39,925 nt of DNA, taken from an uncultured Muribaculaceae bacterium (GTDB taxonomy: Bacteria > Bacteroidota > Bacteroidia > Bacteroidales > Muribaculaceae). A program made the position numbers and the translations under genes. The notes below the pieces were generated by a model. The model saw only the letters and a program-made list of their open reading frames with translations. It searched no databases and was not told the origin of the DNA. This document shows, one piece after another, positions 33,663 to 39,925 of the stretch (its first letter is position 1; the number at the start of each line of letters is the position of its first letter). Location: contig CAJTRS010000016.1 of NCBI GenBank assembly GCA_910578805.1, positions 1 through 39,925 on the forward strand, in the 5' to 3' direction.

Positions 33663-35844
33663 CTTTTACGCCTTTTACTGTTAATATTTTCTTTATTAAA
33701 TGTGTCAAAACTTCCGTGCTCTCCACGCCCACCACAAGATAGCCGTGAAATATGCCGTCATGGGAATCAATGGAAATATTTCTAAGTGAAGCCTTGTTCT
33801 CTTTGCTTATAATAGAGGTTATATTGGTCACTATGCCGATATCGTCCTGCCCTACTACACGTATGGTCGATACAAACTGATTGCCCGACCGGCCGGCCCA
33901 ACGGGTACTTATAAGCCGATATGGATAACGGGCTTTTATGTGAGATGCATTCGGGCAGTTTTCTCGATGTATTTTCACCACACCTTCTGCCGATACAAAC
34001 CCGAACACGTCATCGCCATGCACGGGATTGCAGCATTTCGAGAGCCTATAGTTGATTCCTTTGACATTGTCGCCTATGACAAACACATCATTGCCGCTTC
34101 CTTCATCACCTGATTGTGTCTGCATCGTAAATTCCTCGGCCGATGTCTTTTCCACAGGAGTCTCCTTTATATCGAGGAGTTCATACTGAGCTATCACGTC
34201 GTTGACGTCAAGAGTCTCTGATGCTATGCCGTTGTAAAAGTCCGTTACAGTCTTGAACCCGAGCTTTTTTATCAACTTCATCATTATCGCTTCATCGATC
34301 TCTATTTTACGGTTCTTGAAGCGGCGTTGCAGTTTTTCTTTGGCCAGTTCGGCTGCACGGTTTTGTATCTCGTTGATTGTCTGACGTATCTTATTGCGGG
34401 CTTTCGAGGTGGTGACTATCGACAGCCAGTCCTGTTTGGGCACTTGATTTGGTGATGTCAGAATTTCCACCGTGTCACCGCTCTTGAGCACATAGTTGAT
34501 TTTACAACCTTTGCCATTGACTCTGCCGCCTACGCAGCCACTGCCCACTTTAGAGTGTATAGCAAACGCAAAATCGAGCAGAGTCGCACCCATGGGCAGT
34601 TTATACAGGTCTCCCTTAGGGGTGAATACATAAACCTCCTTGTCAAAAACTTCAAGCTTCAACTCACGCATAGAAGCAAGCGGTCCCGAATCGGTGTTTT
34701 CAAGAATCTCACGAACACGGGTCATCAGATCGTCGATGTATTTTTCGCTTTTAACCCCCTTGTATTTCCAGTGAGCGGCAACTCCTTTTTCGGCAATCTC
34801 GTCCATACGCCTCGAGCGTATCTGCACCTCTACCATTTTGCCCTGAGGCCCGAATACGGTAGTATGCAGCGATTCATATCCGTTGCTCTTCGGCACACTG
34901 AGCCAATCTTTAAGCCTTGACGGATTAGGCTGATAAAGATTCGTAACCAATGAAAAGGCCAGCCAGCATTCGCTATGCTCGCGTTCCGGAGCCACATCAA
35001 GTATTATGCGTATGGCAAAAAGATCATAGATGTTCTCCACATCGGTGTGTTGCTTCACCATCTTGTTCCATATTGAATAGATGGATTTGGTGCGGCCTTT
35101 TATGTCGAATCGAAGACCTTCGCGTTCAAGCACCTCTTTTACCGGTTTTATGAACTCGGCTATGTATGCATCACGATGTTTCTTGGTTTCATTTAGCTTA
35201 CGGGCTATACGGGTGTACATGTCGCGGTTGGTGTATTTCAGCGACAGATCCTCCAGTTCCCCTTTTATTTTGTAAAGACCGAGCATGTGTGCCAATGGTG
35301 CATACAGTCGTCCTGCTTCTACAGCCACTTCCTTGACCAATGCCTCCATCGGGTGATGGTTAAGCGACTTCATCAGAGCCAGACGGTCTATTATCATTAT
35401 TATGATTACTCTTATGTCCGCGGCAAACGTGAGCATAAGGTTGCGGAAATTCTCCGTGCCAATGATTCCCTGGTTTCTGTACAGAGAGTGCACCTTTATC
35501 AGACCGTTGACTATGCTAACTATCTCATCGCTCCAATTATCTTTTACCTGCTCTAAAGTCAGTACATTCTCTTGCAATAGACGGAATATTACGGTTGACA
35601 GGATCATTTCTCTGTCGGCACCAAGCGACTCGCACATACTGTTGGCCGTATCAAGGCTCAGCAATATAGGGTGGAAACCGAATCTGTCTCGGTGAAACAT
35701 ATTTCCTTCATAGGCTTCGGATATGATCTTGCGTAGTTTCACCACATCATCATACGAACATGTCTCCGATGAGATACGGCGCAGATTCCCATACAGCAGT
35801 TTAAGCCGTATTCTCTCTGCAATATCAAGTGTGTTCTCCGTCAT
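33643..35844 (-). CDS. RelA/SpoT homologue: ppGpp synthetase with degenerate hydrolase domain
   Basis: 733 residues in long-RSH order: HD-like domain (about 40-190), synthetase (about 235-365), TGS (about 390-455), helical region, zinc-finger-like domain (LSKCCNPVHGDDVFGF) and C-terminal ACT. The hydrolase signature is lost: the HD pair is Phe87-Arg88, the following ED is Gln91-Glu92, and DRLHNM reads DRLALM (153-158); one His (58) remains. The synthetase looks intact (GRTKSIYSIWNKM, NGYESLHTTV, VEVQIRS, EKGVAAHWKYK). The loop at 310-313 is RLKD, the RxKD of bifunctional Rel/SpoT, not the ExDD of E. coli RelA. It should make (p)ppGpp but not degrade it, so a second RSH with hydrolase is expected elsewhere. 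It has its own strong promoter. Confidence 0.93.
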   Translation of the reverse strand: MTENTLDIAERIRLKLLYGNLRRISSETCSYDDVVKLRKIISEAYEGNMFHRDRFGFHPILLSLDTANSMCESLGADREMILSTVIFRLLQENVLTLEQVKDNWSDEIVSIVNGLIKVHSLYRNQGIIGTENFRNLMLTFAADIRVIIIMIIDRLALMKSLNHHPMEALVKEVAVEAGRLYAPLAHMLGLYKIKGELEDLSLKYTNRDMYTRIARKLNETKKHRDAYIAEFIKPVKEVLEREGLRFDIKGRTKSIYSIWNKMVKQHTDVENIYDLFAIRIILDVAPEREHSECWLAFSLVTNLYQPNPSRLKDWLSVPKSNGYESLHTTVFGPQGKMVEVQIRSRRMDEIAEKGVAAHWKYKGVKSEKYIDDLMTRVREILENTDSGPLASMRELKLEVFDKEVYVFTPKGDLYKLPMGATLLDFAFAIHSKVGSGCVGGRVNGKGCKINYVLKSGDTVEILTSPNQVPKQDWLSIVTTSKARNKIRQTINEIQNRAAELAKEKLQRRFKNRKIEIDEAIMMKLIKKLGFKTVTDFYNGIASETLDVNDVIAQYELLDIKETPVEKTSAEEFTMQTQSGDEGSGNDVFVIGDNVKGINYRLSKCCNPVHGDDVFGFVSAEGVVKIHRENCPNASHIKARYPYRLISTRWAGRSGNQFVSTIRVVGQDDIGIVTNITSIISKENKASLRNISIDSHDGIFHGYLVVGVESTEVLTHLIKKILTVKGVKDVQRGN

Positions 35845-35874
35845 AATGTGATATTTCGTGTTACACTGTTATTG

Positions 35875-35905
35875 CAAATTTATCGTATATTTTCTTGAAC
35901 GCAAA
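35875..35905 (-). promoter_or_regulatory. Bacteroides-type promoter for the RSH-lipoprotein operon
   Basis: Minus strand TTTG (35905-35902), 19-bp spacer, TAAATTTG (35882-35875). Both elements match the consensus. Start near 35868 gives a leader of about 24 nt. Confidence 0.7.
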
Positions 35906-35924
35906 AGAGTGGCCTGCTAATAAA

Positions 35925-35968
35925 ACATAAATTCTCCCGATTCTATGTTCACAAGCAATCGGAAGAAT
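35925..35968 (-). terminator. terminator of the engB / Cys-rich small-protein transcript
   Basis: Arms 35931-35942 and 35957-35968 form a 12-bp stem; the one non-Watson-Crick position is a G-U pair in the minus-strand RNA but a mismatch in the plus-strand one, so the hairpin belongs to the minus-strand transcript. It is followed there by TATGTTTTATT. It lies 30 bp past the stop of the 57-residue gene. Confidence 0.6.
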
Positions 35969-35997
35969 TTATTAATATTGCAATCAACAATGTGTTG

Positions 35998-36171
35998 TCA
36001 TTCGTTGTTACGAGGATTGTTGTTAAGAGTCTCGGTGCGTTCTTTAACCATATCCTTATTCACTTTATTGCCGTCGGCCTCATTTACGGCCAATCCGGAA
36101 TATTTCTGTTCGTCATTCTTTTCCGCCTTGGATTTGCATCGGCAAGAGCAGGATTTCTTTTTTGTTTCCAT
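35998..36171 (-). CDS. 57-residue cysteine-rich small protein
   Basis: ATG at 36171-36169, TGA at 36000-35998. The product begins METKKKSCSCRCKSKAEKND and ends TLNNNPRNNE: very hydrophilic, Lys/Glu/Asn-rich, no signal peptide or membrane segment. Four Cys occur in the first 13 residues as C-S-C-R-C (three Cys at 8, 10 and 12), a possible metal-binding cluster. I do not recognise the family. Support for a real gene: protein-like composition, position between engB (79 bp upstream, same strand) and a terminator 30 bp downstream that pairs best in this direction. The opposite strand has overlapping frames giving hydrophobic, low-complexity translations, which I consider spurious. Confidence 0.55.
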   Translation of the reverse strand: METKKKSCSCRCKSKAEKNDEQKYSGLAVNEADGNKVNKDMVKERTETLNNNPRNNE

Positions 36172-36250
36172 AATATTACTCTGTTTTTAATTAATTGTTT
36201 AGTGTGTCATTTATAGAAACAAACAAGTAGGTCGTGCGGTTCAATGGCGA

Positions 36251-36853
36251 TTATTCAAGAGGAATCCTGTTAAGTTGTTCGATGTAATCGAGTATGTTGT
36301 CACGCCCTACTCCGGTTTCCGACGATGTCACAAACACTGGAGGCAGTTCTTCCCAGGTCTCAAGCAGTTGATCACAGTATTTCTTGACATTACGGCGGGC
36401 GGCTTCCTTGCTGAGTTTATCCGTTTTTGTAAACACTATGCTGAACGGCACACCGTTCTCACCAAGCCATTCAAAGAACTCCAAGTCAATTTTCTGAGGT
36501 TCATGTCTGGAGTCAACAAGTACAAACAGATTGGTCATCTGTGTACGGTTGAGTATATATGATTCAATTATCTTTTTAAGATTACCGCGGCTCTGTTTGT
36601 TACGGCAAGCATAACCGTAACCGGGCAGGTCCACAATGTACCATGAATCATTGATAAGAAAATGGTTTATCAGCATGGTCTTGCCCGGAGTGGCTGATGC
36701 CATGGCCAATCCCTTGCGTCCGGTGAGCATATTGATCAATGAGGATTTACCAACATTGGAACGGCCGATGAAAGCATACTCATGGCGAATTTCCTGCGGA
36801 CATTTGTCGGCTCTCGAATTACTTATTACGAAGCACGCGTTGTTGATTATCAT
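36251..36853 (-). CDS. engB: ribosome biogenesis GTPase EngB/YsxC
   Basis: 200 residues, the full length of this essential GTPase of 50S subunit assembly. The G motifs are clear: G1 GRSNVGKSSL (30-39), G2 threonine in SATPGKT, G3 DLPGYGYA, G4 FTKTDKLSK and G5-like TSSETG. The ATG at 36853 is only about 23 bp downstream of the 3' end of the RNase P RNA on the same strand, and I see no promoter between, so engB may be expressed by read-through from rnpB. Followed by the 57-residue Cys-rich gene. Confidence 0.94.
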   Translation of the reverse strand: MIINNACFVISNSRADKCPQEIRHEYAFIGRSNVGKSSLINMLTGRKGLAMASATPGKTMLINHFLINDSWYIVDLPGYGYACRNKQSRGNLKKIIESYILNRTQMTNLFVLVDSRHEPQKIDLEFFEWLGENGVPFSIVFTKTDKLSKEAARRNVKKYCDQLLETWEELPPVFVTSSETGVGRDNILDYIEQLNRIPLE

Positions 36854-36875
36854 ATCGATTTGGATTATCAGTAAA

Positions 36876-37259
36876 AAACAGTCGGACGATAAGCCGGGTT
36901 ATGTCAGGCAACGCACTTCCCGCACAAAGCAGGGACACGATTGCCGTTTCGTCATTTATCTTAGTGCAATGTCGCCATTACACTTTAGCAGCCTACCCCC
37001 CGGCAAGGACGAGCAGCCCTTGTAATGCCGGTGTACTTGGCCTTGCAACCCATAAGACGTGCTGACGCGCACATATCACTATGCCGCCGGTGGGCTCTTA
37101 CCCCGCCTTTTCACCCTTACCGGCCGTAGCCGGCGGTTGTTTTCTGTCACGTTACTCTACCGTCGCCGATAGCTTCCCGTTAGGAAATATGGTGCTCTTG
37201 TTGCCCGGACTTTCCTCTCACCGCTCTAACGTCGGTTAGCGACGAAATGTCCGACTGTG
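36876..37259 (-). ncRNA. rnpB: RNase P RNA (bacterial A type)
   Basis: About 383 nt. The closing helix P1 pairs ACAGTCGGAC (37258-37249) with its complement (36888-36879). Inside P1 come the universally conserved GAGGAAAGTCCGGGC (minus strand, 37217-37203), the P8/L-region GGTGAAAAGGCGGGGTAAG (around 37120-37100), the 3' conserved GGGGGGTAGGCTGC and the final AACCCGGCTTATC before P1 closes (36900-36888). A run of six T directly after P1 ends the RNA. It is the catalytic RNA that trims the 5' end of tRNA precursors. Ends are estimated to a few bases. Confidence 0.95.
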
Positions 37260-37262
37260 ACG

Positions 37263-37293
37263 CAAAGTTACATAAAATACCATTAACAGCCAA
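37263..37293 (-). promoter_or_regulatory. Bacteroides-type promoter for rnpB
   Basis: Minus strand TTG (37293-37291), 20-bp spacer, TAACTTTG (37270-37263), placing the start within a few bases of the predicted RNA 5' end. This independent match also supports using the same consensus for the other promoters in the window. Confidence 0.8.
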
Positions 37294-37316
37294 TTAAAAA
37301 ATCAGGCTTGCACAAT

Positions 37317-38600
37317 TTAATAGTCGGCTTTGTGTTGCGGGTTTCTTGACATTCGCAGAAGCAACCGTAATGATGTGCCGTAGCTGAAATAAGCCCATAT
37401 CCAGTCAATCAACACGGTGATCTTGTTTCGCATGCCGAGTATTGAGATAAGATGTACAAACATCCATGCAATCCAAGCCGGAAATCCTGACAGATGGCAG
37501 CTTCTTAGATCAGCCACTGCAAGATTACGCCCCACCGTAGCCATTGTTCCACGATTCTTATATCGGAACTCTTCAGTGAAATTACCTGAATTAAGATTCC
37601 TGGCCAGTGTGTGCCCTTGCTGTATTGCCACCTGTGCGAGCTGCGGGTGTCCTTTGGGATATTCATCGGTGACCATAAGTGCGATGTCGCCTATGGCATA
37701 TACATTCCTGATTCCCGCTATACGGTTGAATTTATCTACTTCATACCTTCCGCCCGGTCCTGGATTCACGCCTGTCATATCAAGATGTACGCCAGTTATT
37801 CCGGCTGTCCAGATGACCATTCCGGCATCGATATGCGAATTATCCTCAAGCGTGACCACTCCGTCGGTATAGTCGGTAAGATGATGATTCAAATGAACCT
37901 CCACCAACAGCCGTTGCAGGTAATCCTTAGCGTCACTCTGTGATTTGTAGCTCATGGCTCCGAGCAGTCGGTCAGACCCCTCAATGAGTTTTATACTTAC
38001 CTCTTCGGGAGATATGCCCTTGTATTCACGCGGCAATATATATCTTTTCATCTCACCTAATGCTCCGGCCACTTCCACACCTGAGGGTCCACCGCCCACC
38101 ACCACAAAACTCAATAACTTGCGGCGATAAGCCGGATCATCGCTCAGTGACGCCTGCTCCAGACGGTATAAAATCTCATTGCGGCAGCGCATAGCTTCAG
38201 ATGCGCGCTTGATGGTAAATACGGTGTTTATCAAGTCGCTGTTGCCGAAAAAATTATTTGTGGCACCGCACGCTATTATCAGAATGTCATAGGAAATCGT
38301 CTCATACTGGGTGGTTACGGTCATATTGACGGTCTCTATCGACTTGACTTCCCCGAGTCGGTATGTTGCCCCACGCCCCTTTCCTTTTCGCAGTTCTCTA
38401 CGGAACGGGAAACATATGCTTCCTGGTTCCAGACCGCTTGATGCGATCTGATAAAATAACGGTGGAAAACTGTGATAGTTGTTACGGTCTATAAGGGTTA
38501 CATCAAACTGTTTTTTATCAATCTGTTTTAAAAAGTTAAGTCCGGCAAAGCCCCCTCCGATTATGACGATATGTTTTTTACGTTTAGTGGTATCCATCAT
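37317..38600 (-). CDS. ndh: type II NADH:quinone oxidoreductase (NDH-2)
   Basis: 427 residues, two dinucleotide-binding folds: FAD site HIVIIGGGFAGLNFL (10-24) and NAD(P)H site FVVVGGGPSGVEVAGALG (165-182), plus YAIGDIALM (FAD) and AQVAIQQGHTLARNL near the quinone face. The amphipathic C-terminus (about 360-415, with WIAWMFVHLISILGMRN and WIWAYFSYGTSLRLLLR) is the membrane-attachment part. It passes electrons from NADH to menaquinone without pumping protons. ATG at 38600 or one codon later. The downstream end lies only 24 bp from the rnpB -33 element. The VanX-like gene lies upstream on the same strand with a 56-bp gap. Confidence 0.9.
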   Translation of the reverse strand: MMDTTKRKKHIVIIGGGFAGLNFLKQIDKKQFDVTLIDRNNYHSFPPLFYQIASSGLEPGSICFPFRRELRKGKGRGATYRLGEVKSIETVNMTVTTQYETISYDILIIACGATNNFFGNSDLINTVFTIKRASEAMRCRNEILYRLEQASLSDDPAYRRKLLSFVVVGGGPSGVEVAGALGEMKRYILPREYKGISPEEVSIKLIEGSDRLLGAMSYKSQSDAKDYLQRLLVEVHLNHHLTDYTDGVVTLEDNSHIDAGMVIWTAGITGVHLDMTGVNPGPGGRYEVDKFNRIAGIRNVYAIGDIALMVTDEYPKGHPQLAQVAIQQGHTLARNLNSGNFTEEFRYKNRGTMATVGRNLAVADLRSCHLSGFPAWIAWMFVHLISILGMRNKITVLIDWIWAYFSYGTSLRLLLRMSRNPQHKADY

Positions 38601-38656
38601 AACAGTAATGCATCATTTATTCGAATAACTTCTGATGCAATATTAAAGTTCGGCAC

Positions 38657-39328
38657 TCAGAATTCAAGTAGCCGGTAATGCCTACGGGCATAATCGCGTG
38701 TACACAGATTGAAATGCCACCATTCGGATTTTAAGGGACGGAAGCCACCCGATGTCATCACGCGCCGCAGCAGTCTGCGGTTCTGGCGTTCCTGTTCGGT
38801 AATCACTCCGGTTCTGACCAGATACGTTTCCCTGTCAATATTAGCTTCTTTACCCAGATGATCGACCTTGGTTCCCATTGGCAACTCATATCCTAAAGAA
38901 TCTATGATGGTTACATCTACCGCCAGGCCGTAATTATGGAGTCCTCCGCCACGAGCCGGGTTGGATACATATCGGGCCTTCGATGTGCGCTTTACCTTGT
39001 TGTACATTTTCCGCTGTACAGACATGGGTCTGGCCGCATCGCACACTTTCAGACGATATCCGGGATTTATGGCTTGGAGAGTTTTGGACGCTTTCACCAA
39101 CGCCTTGGCGGCATCGGGGTGTAGAAACGCTCTTTTTAGATCTGTGTACATTACTTCACCAACAAAATTATCGTCCCTGGCGTACATCAGACTCACAGTT
39201 ATAGTCGAATCAAGTGTCACAACGTCCACCAGACCGAACCGTTGCATATCCCTATCATCAGCATTCACATGCATCGACGACATTAGCAAAGCCATAATCA
39301 TAAGTGTTTTATTAACGAGATTATTCAT
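38657..39328 (-). CDS. VanX-like D-alanyl-D-alanine dipeptidase (peptidase M15D)
   Basis: 223 residues: signal peptide (1-23, MIMALLMSSMHVNA) and a zinc peptidase domain. Zinc ligands appear as His131 and Asp138 in GLHNYGLAVDVT and His205 in SEWWHF; the catalytic Glu is 202 and the substrate Arg is 100 in CDAARPMS. It cleaves D-Ala-D-Ala; with an export signal it acts in the periplasm, as in the DdpX type used for peptidoglycan recycling, unlike cytoplasmic resistance VanX. No vanH, vanA or vanRS neighbours. A TAATTTTG box is only 6-13 bp before the ATG, which would imply an almost leaderless mRNA or a start a few codons later. Confidence 0.9.
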   Translation of the reverse strand: MNNLVNKTLMIMALLMSSMHVNADDRDMQRFGLVDVVTLDSTITVSLMYARDDNFVGEVMYTDLKRAFLHPDAAKALVKASKTLQAINPGYRLKVCDAARPMSVQRKMYNKVKRTSKARYVSNPARGGGLHNYGLAVDVTIIDSLGYELPMGTKVDHLGKEANIDRETYLVRTGVITEQERQNRRLLRRVMTSGGFRPLKSEWWHFNLCTRDYARRHYRLLEF

Positions 39329-39452
39329 AGATGCAAAATTAGCAATTATGCACCCTACCGGTATATATCGTTAATTATTTTTCACTATGTACAGTGCCGT
39401 CAATCATACGATAATGATTTCCTTTGTATCCGTAAAAACAATCTTACGCCAA

Positions 39453-39925
39453 ATGTCCCGATTCATAACATCGATTATCCTATGTTTAGCAGCCGCCGGT
39501 AGCGCATTGGCCCAGATAAATACCGACCAGGTGTTGCGTATAGGCCGCAATGCACTGTATTTTGAGGATTATGTGCTGTCAATACAATACTTTAACCAGG
39601 TTATCGCAGCAAAGCCGTATCTGGCACAGCCTTATTTCTTCAGAGCTCTTGCAAAGTACAACCTTGATGACTTCAGAGGAGCTGAAGAAGACGCCTCGAT
39701 AGCCATAGAGCATAATCCGTTTATAACCGATGCTTATGAATTGCGTGGTGTGGTCCGTCAAAATCTGGGAAAAACACGTGATGCCATAGATGATTATACG
39801 CACGCCCTTACATTGCTTCCCGAAAACAGAAGTATATTATTCAACAAAGCTCTTGCCCAGGAAGAAATGAAGGACTATGACGGCGCAGAACATAGTTTTG
39901 CCACATTGCTGAAAGCCTATCCGGG
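39453..39925 (+). CDS. exported TPR-repeat protein, N-terminal part (continues past window)
   Basis: Frame open from the ATG at 39453 to the window edge, about 157 residues. It starts with a signal peptide (MSRFITSIILCLAAAGSALA, then QINTDQ) and continues with tandem tetratricopeptide repeats: VLSIQYFNQVIAAKPYLAQP, YFFRALAKYNLDDFRGAEED, AYELRGVVRQNLGKTRDAID, LFNKALAQEEMKDYDGAEHS. Each shows the 34-residue spacing with the A/G, Y/F and P positions of the repeat. In-frame ATGs at 39387 and 39414 exist, but the shorter start gives the cleanest signal peptide. TPR proteins of this type are periplasmic or surface scaffolds in Bacteroidota. The rest of the domain order lies outside. Confidence 0.85.
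   Translation, partial: MSRFITSIILCLAAAGSALAQINTDQVLRIGRNALYFEDYVLSIQYFNQVIAAKPYLAQPYFFRALAKYNLDDFRGAEEDASIAIEHNPFITDAYELRGVVRQNLGKTRDAIDDYTHALTLLPENRSILFNKALAQEEMKDYDGAEHSFATLLKAYP

Noticed and set aside
35945..36216. Two plus-strand frames of 74-81 codons between the RSH gene and engB
   Set aside because: Their translations are hydrophobic and of odd composition, and they are antisense to a protein-like 57-residue frame and a directional terminator.
38657..39328. Glycopeptide-resistance island
   Set aside because: Only a VanX-like gene with a signal peptide is present; no ligase, dehydrogenase or regulator genes lie near.

Overview
The window is chromosomal DNA from a Bacteroidota bacterium, most likely of the order Bacteroidales and possibly a Muribaculaceae-type gut commensal. 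The evidence is moderate G+C, repeated TAnnTTTG-type -7 boxes just upstream of genes (the Bacteroides promoter signature), little Shine-Dalgarno sequence, and families typical of the phylum: TonB-dependent receptor, DUF4924, DUF3108, DUF3737, DUF4369/TlpA thioredoxin, a very large alpha-2-macroglobulin and a type II NADH dehydrogenase. The genus is inference. I see no phage, insertion sequence, CRISPR array, rRNA or tRNA.

Layout. 1-852 (+): 3' end of a TonB-dependent receptor. 823-4306 (-): DUF3737 beta-helix protein, MATE exporter and MalY/PatB-type C-S lyase, tightly packed. 4410-4961 (-): DUF4924, with a long leader that carries a terminator-like hairpin. 5260-10935 (-): 1891-residue alpha-2-macroglobulin without a thioester. 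11060-12598 (-): ECF sigma factor, membrane protein (probable anti-sigma) and Spy/CpxP-like periplasmic protein, ending in a hairpin terminator. 12714-13727 (+): family 2 glycosyltransferase. 13745-16944 (-): thymidine kinase, DUF3108 protein and secreted 5'-nucleotidase/phosphoesterase. 17040-20889 (-): housekeeping operon pheS-crcB-nth-gtrA-tilS with gaps of 1-38 bp. 21023-22078 (-): TlpA-like thioredoxin lipoprotein or exported protein. 22223-23884 (+): AMP-forming acyl-CoA ligase. 23949-24470 (-): small outer-membrane beta-barrel. 24591-26483 (+): glutamine-dependent NAD+ synthetase.

26818-32815 (+) is a heavy-metal efflux locus: a small His/Cys-rich exported protein, then a lipoprotein adaptor, a CusA/CzcA-type RND pump and a TolC-type channel. 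An almost perfect 39-bp palindrome lies where the -33 region of the efflux operon should be. 32835-35844 (-): RelA/SpoT-type ppGpp synthetase whose hydrolase centre is lost, overlapping by 20 bp a lipoprotein gene of unknown family. 35998-36171 (-): an unannotated-looking 57-residue Cys-rich small protein. 36251-36853 (-): the GTPase EngB. 36876-37259 (-): RNase P RNA, directly upstream of engB and with a textbook Bacteroides promoter. 37317-38600 (-): NDH-2. 38657-39328 (-): VanX-like D-Ala-D-Ala dipeptidase. 39453-39925 (+): start of an exported TPR protein cut by the window edge.

Most of the region is core metabolism and information processing. The best candidates for new biology are the catalytically re-shaped RSH protein coupled to an unknown lipoprotein, the metal-efflux palindrome, the 57-residue Cys-rich protein, the leader hairpin of the DUF4924 gene, and the DUF3737-MATE-C-S lyase cassette.
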